NCBI GenBank assembly: GCA_029298735.1
Contig: JANSLP010000029.1
Location: 124,001-188,000, forward strand
Direction: 5' to 3'
From: Ophiostoma sp. CBS 140.51
Lineage: Eukaryota; Ascomycota; Sordariomycetes; Ophiostomatales; Ophiostomataceae
DNA length: 64,000 nucleotides
Shown: piece by piece, positions 24,496-34,312 of the stretch
Position numbering within the stretch: position 1 is the first letter of the stretch
How the letters are laid out: every line of letters starts with the position of its first letter
Translations under genes and position numbers: made by a program
The notes under the pieces: generated by a model
Database searches by the model: none
What the model saw: only the letters and a program-made list of their open reading frames with translations
What the model was told of the DNA's origin: nothing

Positions 24496-25705
24496 GTTGT
24501 GCAGTTGTGTGATGGTGTATATGAGAAGGGTACCCTTGTGGATGAGGTAATGAGGCAACTCAATATAAAGTTGATGTCAACAATCAAACACAAATATCGA
24601 ATGATTTCTTCAAAATTCTGGACAAACAAACGGTTTAAAAAAGAGGCACAATTGACAGCAGTGACATTGCTTATCAAAGAGAGCTTCGGTTTATTATTTG
24701 AGGTCATCGGGAGGCAAAAAGTAGACGGCCCCGCGGAAGGTACGGTCGACCAGTCACGAGTCCCTGCAATCGGCTTTCTTTTGACTGACAATACGACGCG
24801 TCTACTATCTGCGCTCTGGCAGTCGCTCCTGCACTGTGAGACTGTCAAAAATCACTATCAAATCGAGTTGTATGGCTGGAATGCACGGCGTGCAGGGCAC
24901 CTTCCCAAAGCAAAACATGCAGTGGTTGTTTGCGGTGAGGTGAGCATGAGGGGTGTGGGGCCAACGGCACTGTGCTGAGAGACAGCGATTCAGAGGGAAG
25001 GCGGAAAACAGGCGACCGACAAAAGGCGGGCGGCCAGTGTCGGCATGGCGCGGCTTCCCCCACATTACAGCCCTTTGTAAGTCCGCGATAAGGGATAAGA
25101 ACGGCAGGCGGCAAGCATTCCGCGACGACTAACAAAGCCGAGCAGCAACCAAAATGCCACCAAAATACACCCAAAATGGCAAGAACGGGCCAAAGTGACC
25201 AAAAACAACCCAAAATCCAGGCCAACATCGTCATCAAACCTGCTGATACACCAGCGAAAAGGAGGGGAAAAATTATGTGCACAACGGCAATCTTTGCCGC
25301 TGATGGTCATTCTGACTTGGGTACATTCAGGTGCATTTACGAGGTTTTGGGCGTGCTGACGGGGAATGAAACAGCCAGATTACAGATACACCGGGCGTTT
25401 TTGGTCTGTTTGTTGGCGATCATCTGCTTTCAATTTTGGGGGTAATCATTTGCTGGGTACGAAGAGGTACTTGGATGAAGTACTCATGATTATATTTAAC
25501 ATATCTAAGCCCTTCATCCAACATTCACACATTTCTTTTTGCCTCCCTCTTTTTGCCTTTTGATTTAATTTCCAATCAATACTGTCCTTTTCTTGATATT
25601 CCTTGACATCCTTCTTTTATATCACCAGATATATCACAGCAAACACAAACAAATAATCACAATCCTTTCACACTTACACACACCCTAACACCACATTTTG
25701 TGTCC
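24496..25705. promoter_or_regulatory. bidirectional promoter between the TTC36-like gene and HPPD
   Basis: This 1.2-kb region separates two divergent start codons. It carries a phased array of CCAAA motifs (25149-25216, listed separately). The right part (25500-25700) is T- and then A/C-rich leader sequence of HPPD, with CACAAACAAATAATCACAAT just upstream. No protein is recognisable in the overlapping short frames. Confidence 0.55.
25149..25216. repeat. phased array of CCAAAAT-like motifs
   Basis: CCAAAAT occurs at 25149, 25160, 25171 and 25210, with the variants CCAAAGT at 25190 and CCAAAAA at 25199. Intervals of 11, 11, 19, 9 and 11 bp put the motifs on roughly the same face of the helix. 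The array lies 500-560 bp upstream of the HPPD start and about 650-720 bp upstream of the TTC36-like start. No known factor is assigned. Confidence 0.65.
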
Positions 25706-27136
25706 ATGTCCCCGTCTGCCATCTCCGACTCGCCGAGAAACTCGGTTTCTGATCCGCACAACGCGCACAGGAACGTCTTTGGAGGAGCCACCACCAAGAA
25801 TGGATCCGCCATCGATGCCGCCGTGAGCGCTGCTACGGGCACGCCGACCTTCCACGGCTATGACCACGTCACCTGGTGGGTTGGCAACGCCAAGCAGGCC
25901 GCCAACTACTACAGCACCCTCTTTGGACTGCCCACTTTTGCCTACCGGGGCCTCGAGACTGGCAGCCGGTATTTCGCCTCATACGCCGTCGGCCACCACC
26001 GCGGCGGTGGTGTTGCTGATAGTGCCATCGAGGACGACCAGGACAACGTTTGCTTTGTCTTCACGTCACCCATCCGCTCGTACCGCCATCTGCCGGAGGA
26101 CGAGCCCATCTCGGACGCCGAGCGTGCGCTGCTAAAAGAAATGCATGATCACCTCGAGCGCCACGGCGACGCCGTCAAGGATGTCTGCTTCACCGTCGAC
26201 TCTGTCGAGGGTGTCTACCAGCAGGCCACTGCTGAAGATGGTCTCTCAAAAGACGCCAAGGTTGTCGGCGTGCAGCCCCCCGCACAGATCCATGACAAGC
26301 TGTACGGCGGCAGCGTCACCACGGCCATGATCCGCACCTATGGCGACACGACCCACACGCTGCTCAACCGCGGCGACTACAAGGGTCCCTTCTTGCCCGG
26401 TTTCCGTGCCATGGCACCTCCCAAGGCTGCACCCGCTGGCACGGCCACTTTCAAGCCGGTCGTCATGGCCCCTGCCCCTCCCGTTGGTCTCCAGCGCATC
26501 GACCACTGCGTCGGCAACCAGGACTGGGACGAGATGGAGGCTGCCTGTGAATTTTACGAGCAGCGTCTGGGTTTCCACCGTTTCTGGTCCGTCGACGACA
26601 AGCAGATCTGCACCGAGTTCAGTGCCCTCAAGAGCATCGTCATGTCCAGCGGCGGCAACGCCGACACCGTCAAGATGCCCATCAACGAGCCGGCCGCCGG
26701 CAAGAAGCGCTCCCAGATTGAGGAGTACATTGTCTTCAACAGCGGCGCGGGCATCCAGCACATTGCCCTGCGCACACCAGACATTATCCAGGCTGTGTCC
26801 AGTCTACGCGCCCGCGGCGTGCAGTTTATCGATGTGCCGCCGACCTACTACGAGGCTCTGCGCGAGCGGCTGGCCGCCAGCGCCAACGGCACGGGTGCCA
26901 AGCTGGAGTGGCACATTAGCGAAGAGCAGCTGGCCATTGTGCAGCAGCTCAACATCCTGATTGACTACGACGAGGGCGGCTACCTGCTGCAGCTCTTCAC
27001 GAAGCCTTTGATGGACCGCCCGACTGTCTTTATCGAGATTATCGAGCGCAACAACTTTGAGGGTTTCGGTGCCGGCAACTTCAAGAGTCTTTTCGAGGCT
27101 ATTGAGCGCGAGCAGGCCGAACGTGGTAATCTGTAG
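25706..27136 (+). CDS. hpdA: 4-hydroxyphenylpyruvate dioxygenase
   Basis: A single exon encodes 476 residues; the first ATG is at 25706. The enzyme converts 4-hydroxyphenylpyruvate to homogentisate in tyrosine catabolism, also the source of pyomelanin in many fungi. The N-terminal vicinal-oxygen-chelate domain begins at GYDHVTWWVGN (about residue 50) and the catalytic domain at RIDHCVGNQ. The three iron ligands are visible: His267 (RIDHC), His352 (QHIALRT) and Glu444 (VFIEIIER). The C-terminus ends with NNFEGFGAGNFKSLFEAIE, the family's gating helix. An N-terminal extension of about 45 residues, rich in Ser and Ala, precedes the first domain, and is longer than in animal enzymes. The neighbours are not the classic homogentisate-degradation genes; instead a TTC36-like gene is divergent upstream. 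Confidence 0.97.
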   Translation: MSPSAISDSPRNSVSDPHNAHRNVFGGATTKNGSAIDAAVSAATGTPTFHGYDHVTWWVGNAKQAANYYSTLFGLPTFAYRGLETGSRYFASYAVGHHRGGGVADSAIEDDQDNVCFVFTSPIRSYRHLPEDEPISDAERALLKEMHDHLERHGDAVKDVCFTVDSVEGVYQQATAEDGLSKDAKVVGVQPPAQIHDKLYGGSVTTAMIRTYGDTTHTLLNRGDYKGPFLPGFRAMAPPKAAPAGTATFKPVVMAPAPPVGLQRIDHCVGNQDWDEMEAACEFYEQRLGFHRFWSVDDKQICTEFSALKSIVMSSGGNADTVKMPINEPAAGKKRSQIEEYIVFNSGAGIQHIALRTPDIIQAVSSLRARGVQFIDVPPTYYEALRERLAASANGTGAKLEWHISEEQLAIVQQLNILIDYDEGGYLLQLFTKPLMDRPTVFIEIIERNNFEGFGAGNFKSLFEAIEREQAERGNL

Positions 27137-27650
27137 GGGGTGGGTGTGGACGGACGTTTAAAAGAGCACACAAATTGCTACCTGCGACGATTATGAGACC
27201 TTTCTTTTTTTGTTCTTTTTCGGTTGCAAATAGTTCGCTCGATCTTTCAAAAAATTATATACTGTCCGAAAACAACAAAATCACATCAAATAAAATAAAA
27301 TATCTGACAAAACATAGAAGGCTCACAATAAAAGGTTGTCTTTTAATTGTTATGATTTTAATTTTTATAACAAGTTATGATGTATCCTCAATTGTGCTAA
27401 CCGACATGTTAAAAAAACCTAACTTTGTTAACACAGCTACAGATTCAACACAAAAATAATAATAAAAAAACCACAAATTCTCTCGAAGTTGTGTCGTCAA
27501 TGTATTTTGTATATGATGCTTCTGTCAACGTAAAATACACCCATTATAATGCCGTTTTCTACAATGCTAGCCCAACTAAATAGAGTAAACTGTTTTGTCT
27601 CTTTTACTCTCTCCCACTGCCGTCCTTCTCGTCTACCCAGCCTCCTTTTT
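27137..27650. other. convergent intergenic region with an AT-rich block
   Basis: HPPD and the ankyrin-DIL gene converge here. Between about 27220 and 27500 the sequence changes abruptly to strongly AT-rich (runs such as AAATAAAATAAAAT and AATAATAATAAAAAAA), unlike the GC-rich coding flanks. No gene is assigned; a 94-codon open frame across it has no family resemblance. Confidence 0.6.
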
Positions 27651-30469
27651 CTACACCTCCTCATTCTCCCAATCCTTCTCGCCAAACATGGGCCGCCGGT
27701 TGCCGTTGTTGGCATTGGACGTCTCTAACTTGGCCAAGAACTCTGGCGGCAGCGTCGGGATGTACTTGTGCTCGCGCTCGCGGTTCATGCCACCGAAACC
27801 GGCACCGTACGATACGAGCATGTCAGTCGCTGAGGGCAGTGTAAAAGGCAGCATCAGCGCTGGGTCGAGCAGCAGGTGCTTGGGCGCATCATCTTCCTCA
27901 TCCTCGTCGCCATCGTCCAAGAGATTCTTGCCCGGGGTGGTCGTTGGTGTCAGGCTACCACCGCCGCCATTCTTGTTCTTGGCCGGTGTAGAGGGCGCGT
28001 CCTTGGCGGCCTGTGCTGCTGCCTCGGCTGCCTGAGCTTCGTTCAGCTTGACGGCAGCCGAGCCGGCGAAATCGGCGAGAGCGGGCGGTGCACCGTAGGC
28101 AGTAGCTGCAGCGGACGCAACGGCTTTCACGACAAAGGCGGGCGCTTGGGGTGCAGGTGCCGCGGCAGGCTTTGATAGCTTCTTGCTGGTGTTCTTTACT
28201 GGCGGCGTTGGCGACATGGTCTTGCGCCGGTTTTCGCGCCGTAGCTGTGCCTCCCGCTGGATTGCCACCAAATACTTCATGGCGCTCTTGGTCAGGCCCT
28301 TTTCGCCCACTTCGGGCCGGTAGTGCTCGGCCGCGTGGATCAGCTGCTGCGGGCTCAGCGACTTGAGCTGCTGCAGCGTGCCAACGAGCGCCTCGAGATC
28401 GTCGGCACCCAGCGATGAGAAGCACTGCAGCCATTGTAGCAGCTGGATGACAGGCTCCAGGTGGCGCCGCGCAGCCTCCATGGTGGGCTCGCCTGATGAC
28501 CGCATCTCGCCGTGCTCGTAGTGTTCGGGCATGCGGTTGTTCGTGCGTGCCCAATCTTCGAGGATGGACACGTTCATGCGGATCTGCATGGCCTTGGTGC
28601 GGGCCAGGTACTTGCGGTTGGACATGATGCGGTTGAAGAGCTCGGCGCTGAGCCAGTACAACAGCTGGGAGATGATTTGTGCGGTGATAACCGAGTGGAC
28701 GTCGTACAGGTCGAGCACAAACAGTGTCGACGACAGCAGCGAGGTGACGTTGCGCGGTGCGGGCTTGGCGCGCTGTTTGGGCGAGGGTGGCCGCATTCGC
28801 CGCTCGAGTGGCTCCTCCTTGACCTCCTTTTTGCGCTTGAAGATCTTCCACTCGTTCTGGAAGGTAATGTCCTCGAAGCCCGGGATAATCTCGTGGTCCA
28901 GCATGGCTGCATCGAGCACCTTGTCGAGTCGGCGCTCGGCGTCACGCACAATCAGGATGAAGATCTCGTTAATAAGCTCAGCCAGTTGCGCCTGGAACTC
29001 GGTCGTCGCCTCGACGAGTCCTGCGTCCTTCTTCAGGTAGTGAAGGAGCAGCGTGGCGTTGGAGATCCAAAACGCCAGGATCGTCATGTCCCACTGGTGT
29101 TGCTCGACGACATCATTGATCTTGTCCATGGCCGTAATCAGCAGCTTCGCTAACAAGTCTTGGCTGGCGTGGTAGTGTGCATAGCGGGCGCTCAAGAAAA
29201 TGACGTTGGCGGGCACGGGTTTTTGTGTTGGTGAACGCTGCGGCTGCATGTTGGTAATGACAATGTCGAGTATGCGGTCGAGGTCGGCCTCCTGGAAGAC
29301 AAACATTTGGTCATGCAAGCAGCGAGACCAGTCGAACTCTTGCTGCTCTTCCTCGAACTCGTCCACTGGCTGCTGTTTTGTTAATAGGGAGTTCAGAGTA
29401 AAAAAATAATGTGCGCACTTGAATACTTACTTCTGGCTGGTCGTCGATCCCGACGTTACCGAGGTCCACCTCCAGATCGCGGGCGCTCTCCATCATCATT
29501 CGTCGCCGCATCTCGTTCTCGGCCATCTCCTCCTCGAACCGGTCCTGCGAAAAGCCTGGGTTGTAGAAATCGTCCGTCACGCCTGCACTGCCAATGTTAT
29601 AGCCGCTGTCATGCAGGTAAAAGGACATTTCGCTGTCTGGGGGCACAAAATCGAACGCTGTGCGGCCGCTCGATGTCTTGGTGTCCGTGGCCGCACCGCT
29701 ATCGAGCAGCAGCTTGGCAATGTTCTTGTGCCGGTTCGTCATGGCCCACATCAGCGCGCTCCAGTGGTTGCGGTCCTGCCGGTCGACGTCGGCGCCCGCG
29801 GCAATCAGCGCCTCGACAACGCCCTCGTGGCCGAAACAGCTGGCGTATATTAAGGGCGGCGTGCCGTCCTCGTCGGGCACGTTGAGGTCAATGTATGGCC
29901 GTGCCTTGCCCTCCAAGATCTTGCGGACCTGCGCGACGTTGCCGTTGCTGGCGGCCATGTTAAAGACGCGCTGCAAGGTTGCCCGCTTCTCGTCGTCGGA
30001 CAGTTCTTCGTTGGACGCCACGGTATCCTCGTCCTCGGCCATGGCGGCTGCATTGCTCGAAAGTGCCGCCTGTGCCGCTAGCATTTCCATGAGCCGTGTG
30101 TCGCTGTCAGTGACGGGGCCCTTGGTCAGGTCCTCGCTGTAGTTGGGGTCGTTGAGGGTGAGCTCGCCGAAGCCGAGCGGTTTCGCAAGCATGGGGGAGG
30201 TCAAGAACTGTGATGATCCTGGGCGTGTCAGTATCAAGATCACGCACGCAAACATAAAAGCATTCTGGCACAGCAGACTCACCCTGCCATCCATCATAAA
30301 GTTCTGTCTCGGGCACGAGGTCTGTCGGTCGTCGCCGGTCGTCAAGCGATTTGGGAAGATCTAATGGCAGCGCGCGCGGCTTCTTGCCGCCGTTGTCAAT
30401 GTCCTCGTCGCCCGACGACGCGAAGCCGCCGCCGCCGAAGGCGTCGTTCTCCACATCGTCTGCATCCAT
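27651..30469 (-). CDS. ankyrin-repeat and DIL-domain protein
   Basis: Three exons (30469-30283, 30218-29431, 29372-27651) encode 898 residues. Introns are 64 and 58 bp. An acidic N-terminus is followed by ankyrin repeats (about 140-260) with GTPPLIYASCFGHEGVVEAL and NHWSALMWAMTNRHKNIAKL, then the DIL domain (about 400-690) with FWISNATLLLHYL and QIISQLLYWLSAELFNRIM. An Ala/Pro/Lys-rich linker (about 710-790) leads to a conserved C-terminal tail ending in KDWENEEV. DIL domains are best known as cargo-binding globular tails of class V myosins; the ankyrin-DIL combination without a motor is a fungal family of unknown function. Intron 2 ends in tandem acceptors (ACAG-CAG), so isoforms with or without one Gln are possible. 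Confidence 0.9.
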
Positions 30470-31543
30470 CGTGGCTGAGTCTACCAGGCCGGGATAGCTG
30501 CCGTCGAGGCTGATTCAATAAGAAAACTCCCTCAGGAGTCTGGCGGTGATCGAAGGACGCGGGGGGAGGAGGCCGCTGTCCACACCACCCCAGGGGTCAA
30601 GTCGTGCGTTGAAGAGGGGGGCAGTAGGTCGTGTGCTGAGCTTGTCTCTCGAATTCGCAAAAGGGGGGGGTTTGTCGCTGCGTTGTCCCTCAGCGCATCA
30701 TCTGCGTTTGGGTAGCTTTGTTGAGTTGAGTTATCAAAAGATTTGACAGAAGGAGGTTCGACGTCGCGGAATGGTCGGTCGCACTTGCTTGCCTTACTGT
30801 TGGTGACGCCTCTTGCTGTATGCACCTCAGGCGGCGGTGGTGGTGCTCTTGCCTTGCCCTTGCTCGTTGTGTGGCGCGGGGCAATCGACTAATGGGCGGC
30901 GCCCGCAGCAAGGGAAAGTGGGCGGACTTTTCGCGGTCGTCGGTATTCCGGGACGTGGTTCTTTCCTTTTTTCTTTGGAATCGGCGGAAAAGGAGCAGAA
31001 ATGTCAAGACAAGAAGAAAAGGAGAGACGCAGTTTACTCGAAGAAGCACCAGTTCGCTTTCGTCTATTCAACAATCTACCGATAGGTGCCCGACAAGGGA
31101 CAATGCTCCATGTTGGGAAATTAGGCTGGCACGTAGCTAGTTACTGTGGACATCTAGGCCTCCATATTGCGGTAGCTTGGTATGCTATGGAATTATATAA
31201 TCCGCGTGACGTGTCACATGACGTGACTGACATATTTGTTTCCAACAGACCTCAGCAGATTTCATGGCTATTGGTTTTGATAATCATGTATTGAAAATTG
31301 TAAAAGTACATTGCATCGTATGTAGGTATCCCGCGGTTGATTTCAAAGAGCTGTGTTGGTTTACTGTGGTAATTTTGTGGACTTGCATCATCTCGTCGTC
31401 ATGTCATAGTCTGTTTCACCTTTGCTTTCTTTTTGTTTCTATTTTGATTTTATTTTTAGGTTTCTGTGTTTTTCGGTCATAAGAGTTCATTTTTTAATCC
31501 AAATATAAAGCTAGATTAATGTTTATGCGTCACCTGATCTCCC
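30470..31543. promoter_or_regulatory. intergenic region with ankyrin-DIL promoter and allantoicase 3' flank
   Basis: The ankyrin-DIL gene starts at the left edge and allantoicase ends at the right edge, both on the minus strand. Two direct TGACGTG repeats (31206-31224) are listed separately. A run of G (30664-30671) is also visible. No gene is recognisable. Confidence 0.5.
31206..31224. promoter_or_regulatory. direct repeat of TGACGTG (bZIP-type site)
   Basis: TGACGTG occurs at 31206-31212 and again at 31218-31224, 12 bp apart, with a further TGAC overlapping. The core matches CREB/ATF half sites and the UPRE core bound by Hac1-type bZIP factors. It lies about 740 bp upstream of the ankyrin-DIL start codon. 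Function is inferred from the motif only. Confidence 0.45.
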
Positions 31544-32795
31544 TTAGATGGCTCTGGTGCCGAACACGCGGATGCGCTTGACACCGCCGTCGGGGATCAT
31601 GACCAGCTTCACGTGCGTGGCCACCTGGCCAGCGGGCAGCTCCGACGTAAACTCGTGCTCCTGGTCGGGGCCGCACTTGGACGGCGAGACAGCGTCGACC
31701 CACGAAGCGTCGTCGTGGGCAGGCTCACTGCCAGCAGGGCCCTTCCACTGCAGCGCCTCGACCTTGACCTTTTGCGGGAAGTTGCCACGGAAGTAGGCCG
31801 TGTCAACGATAAAGCGCTGGATATTGCAGGCGGCGCCCAGGCGGATAATGGCCCAGTCGACGTGGCCCTTGGTGCGCGAACGGGACGTCTCCCAGCCGTC
31901 ACCCATGTCCTTGCCGCGGCCGGGCAGCAGCAGGTTGTCCTTGGTGCCAAAGTGCTGGTCGCTGCAGGCGACGGCGACACCGCCGTTCTGGGCAGCGGCA
32001 AGGTCAAAGACGGCGCTGGCGTCGGCAGGGAAGACGGGCACGGCGTGGCCGAACAGACGGAAACGCGCAATACCGCCGTCGGGGTACATGTTGAGGCGCA
32101 CGTGCGTGTAGGCCTTGGTGGTCTCCGAGGCCAGCTTCCAGCCGTGGCGCTGCGAAGGGCCGCAGGGCTGCACGCCCAGGATAGTCTCCCAGCCGCCGCG
32201 GCTGCCGCCCCACGAGACGACGTCGGCGTCGTTGTCGCTGAAGCAGCCCTCGACGGAAATGGCGGGGGCCTCGTTGCCGCTGAAGAAGGCCGTGTCAATC
32301 TCAACACCAGTCACCGTGCCTGAGGCGACGCCCAGGCGGATAATGACCCAATCAAAGGGCTCCGGGTTGTGGCGGCGCGTTTCCCAGCCGTCGTACCAGG
32401 CACCGCTGAAGACCATCTTGCCAGCCTCACGGATGGGCGGCGTGGGCGTCAGCAGGTTGGCGGCATCGGCAAACCATTGGTTGGAGAAGGCGAGGACCTT
32501 GCCCTCAAGGCCAGCGGAGACGAGATCTGTGACGGGGCGGTCAGCTGCTGAGCGATTTGATGCATGTCTAGGTTATGTAGGCGAATCTAGGTGGAATCTG
32601 GGCAGATCTAGGCGAATCTGGGCAAACGCAGACTGAGAAGAGACAACGTGGGGGGCACCGTGCAGATGCGCACTGGCCAGCGCAATTGATACCTCACATA
32701 CCGATGCTGTTGGAGCGGAACGTCGAGTCGATGTCGGCGGCGGCAATCTGCGTCGCCTTGACGTCCTCCAGGGAATACTCGGCCGGCTCCGACAT
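31544..32795 (-). CDS. alc-1: allantoicase
   Basis: Two exons (32795-32702, 32526-31544) encode 358 residues, close to the 354 of Neurospora alc-1. The enzyme hydrolyses allantoate to ureidoglycolate and urea, a late step of purine use as nitrogen source. The sequence shows the duplicated fold of the family: each half carries a DGWETxR block followed by DW-IIRLG (YDGWETRRHNPEPFDWVIIR and GDGWETSRSRTKGHVDWAII) and a second block THVRLNMYPDGGIARFR or THVKLVMIPDGGVKRIR. Exon 1 encodes MSEPAEYSLEDVKATQIAAA and joins Asp at the splice. The 175-bp intron is longer than most in the window and contains a 10-bp degenerate tandem repeat. Upstream lies a UaY-type site framed by GATA cores, consistent with purine induction and nitrogen repression. 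It is divergent from a cytochrome b561 gene. Confidence 0.96.
32581..32630. repeat. degenerate 10-bp tandem repeat in the allantoicase intron
   Basis: Five consecutive decamers follow a GGCGAATCTG-like consensus on the plus strand: GCGAATCTAG, GTGGAATCTG, GGCAGATCTA, GGCGAATCTG, GGCAAACGCA. All lie inside the 175-bp intron, which explains its length relative to neighbours. It is probably a neutral minisatellite. Confidence 0.7.
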
Positions 32796-33297
32796 TTTTG
32801 ATGTGTGTATGGTGGGTATATGGGTATATAAGAGTGAATGGTTTCCCTTTCTTTTGATTTTGGGTTATGAGTATGAGTTATATCCAAAAGTATGTCTGAC
32901 GCAAATATCTCAACGGCTTTCTGAAAATGAAGAAATGGGTGAGGGTTAAAGTATATAACCAAAAAAGGATTCAAGAATGCGAAAAGGGAAGAAATTGGTT
33001 GCTTGTGATAGTCTCCACAAAGCTTCTTGGCCCGATGGAGAGGTGTTAGGTAAAACGAAAAAAACGCCGGTTTTGCCACGGACACTTTGTATCTTTGTAT
33101 CTCGACTTTGACTGACCAGAATGGAACTATAACTCACGACAGCGGGCTATAAAGACAGCCCAACAAAATGCTGGCAACGGCGTTTGTTTTGAATCTCGTT
33201 TTCGACACTCTGAATGGCTTTCTCAGGATCACGACTTTGCTCGAAAAGTCAAACCTTTCAACAACGCAATCGCGTCTCGAGGCAGGCGAGACGTGGA

Positions 33298-33382
33298 GAT
33301 ATCGAGGGTCCGGCCGGCCGCGGTCGGGCCCCAAGCTTCTGCTATCGGACTAAGCCGATACCGCCCTCTTCAAACGGCGATA
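33298..33382. promoter_or_regulatory. cluster of GATA (AreA/NIT2-type) sites
   Basis: GATA cores occur at 33298-33301, 33300-33303 (minus), 33343-33346 (minus), 33357-33360 and 33379-33382, five in 85 bp. Clustered GATA sites are the hallmark of promoters activated by AreA/NIT2 under nitrogen limitation. They lie 500-590 bp upstream of the allantoicase start. Confidence 0.6.
33345..33358. promoter_or_regulatory. TCGG-N6-CCGA element, UaY/PCO1-type binding site
   Basis: The sequence TCGGACTAAGCCGA is a perfect match to TCGG-N6-CCGA, the known site of the zinc-cluster activator UaY (PCO1 in Neurospora) that induces purine catabolism genes with uric acid. The palindrome extends to TATCGG-N6-CCGATA, so a GATA core abuts each half site. 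It lies 550 bp upstream of the allantoicase ATG. Function is inferred from motif and context. Confidence 0.75.
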
Positions 33383-34312
33383 AAGCGACAAGGCGCAAAA
33401 AGGGGACATTTTAGTGGGTTGGACAGCGTTGTGTCTGAGGGGATGAATGCTGCGTAGAAATTCTCCCGCTACGCGCCAATCACTTTTTGGTGATAGCCCA
33501 CCAACGAAAATACGTAATAGCGGGCTGGAACGCTCTTCCTGCTTTGCTGTTTGGACGAAACTTAGGACTAAAATGGATATGGGACGGCAGTTCCCAATTG
33601 GACAGGCAGGTACGCATTGAACGAGTCAAAAAACGAAGGCGCATTTGACGTTCTTGCCTATTGCATCCTTACCAACATCTTCTTGTTAGAAATTGCCCGA
33701 AGCGGAAAGAGAGGCCGTTGACCGTTGACCACAACACGGTTGGCTCGCCGCGGGCAAGAACGGCCGAGCAAACCTACGTAATCAACAGTCGGCACACAAT
33801 GCGGTGCACAACACAATGCGGGGAGATGGCGGGCCAGGGCCTTGTTGGAAGGTGTTGCAACCCCCACTAGGCCAATCAGCCCCTGCTCGTTAGCAAGCAC
33901 GTAACGCTGGATCACAGTACAATTTACTTTTACCACCAAGCTTGTCCCCCCCTTTCAATCAGCATCGCCATCGACCCTCTTCGTGGCGCAATCAACGGCG
34001 ATACGGTCCCCTCATTCACCATCTTTCATCCCTTTATCTTTGCGATACTATCTTGCCGACATTCGACCTCTTTCTTCCCCAGACGTTCGCCAAGACATCA
34101 ACTGTCAAGCTTTGATCGGAAACATCCGACGACGATAGCTGTGAAACTTTTTGGCTTTTTGACAAGCTTCGGCCAAGCTCAAAAAAGAAGACTATCATAC
34201 AGAGCTAGCATCGAATCGGAGCACTACTTCTTGTGGGGGCCCTTTTAATCGATTCGCAGAAAATCAACAATAATCGGGACAACATTTCAACGATTCAATC
34301 AACACAGGGCCA

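Larger units (their letters stand above)
32796..34312. promoter_or_regulatory. divergent promoter region between allantoicase and cytochrome b561
   Basis: This 1.5-kb region separates two divergent start codons. It contains the UaY/GATA cluster described separately at 33298-33382. From about 33950 to 34312 the plus strand becomes C/T- and A-rich, as expected for the b561 leader. No gene is recognisable. Confidence 0.55.

Noticed and set aside
24496..24558. Upstream in-frame start for the TTC36-like protein
   Set aside because: The extra residues are hydrophobic leader-like sequence absent from the family; the ATG at 24495 fits better.
27175..27459. 94-codon open frame in the AT-rich block
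   Set aside because: Composition is AT-driven, with no domain and no plausible start context; likely chance.
31541..32330. Long frames on the opposite strand of allantoicase and of the two kinases
   Set aside because: They are shadows of GC-rich coding sequence on the other strand.
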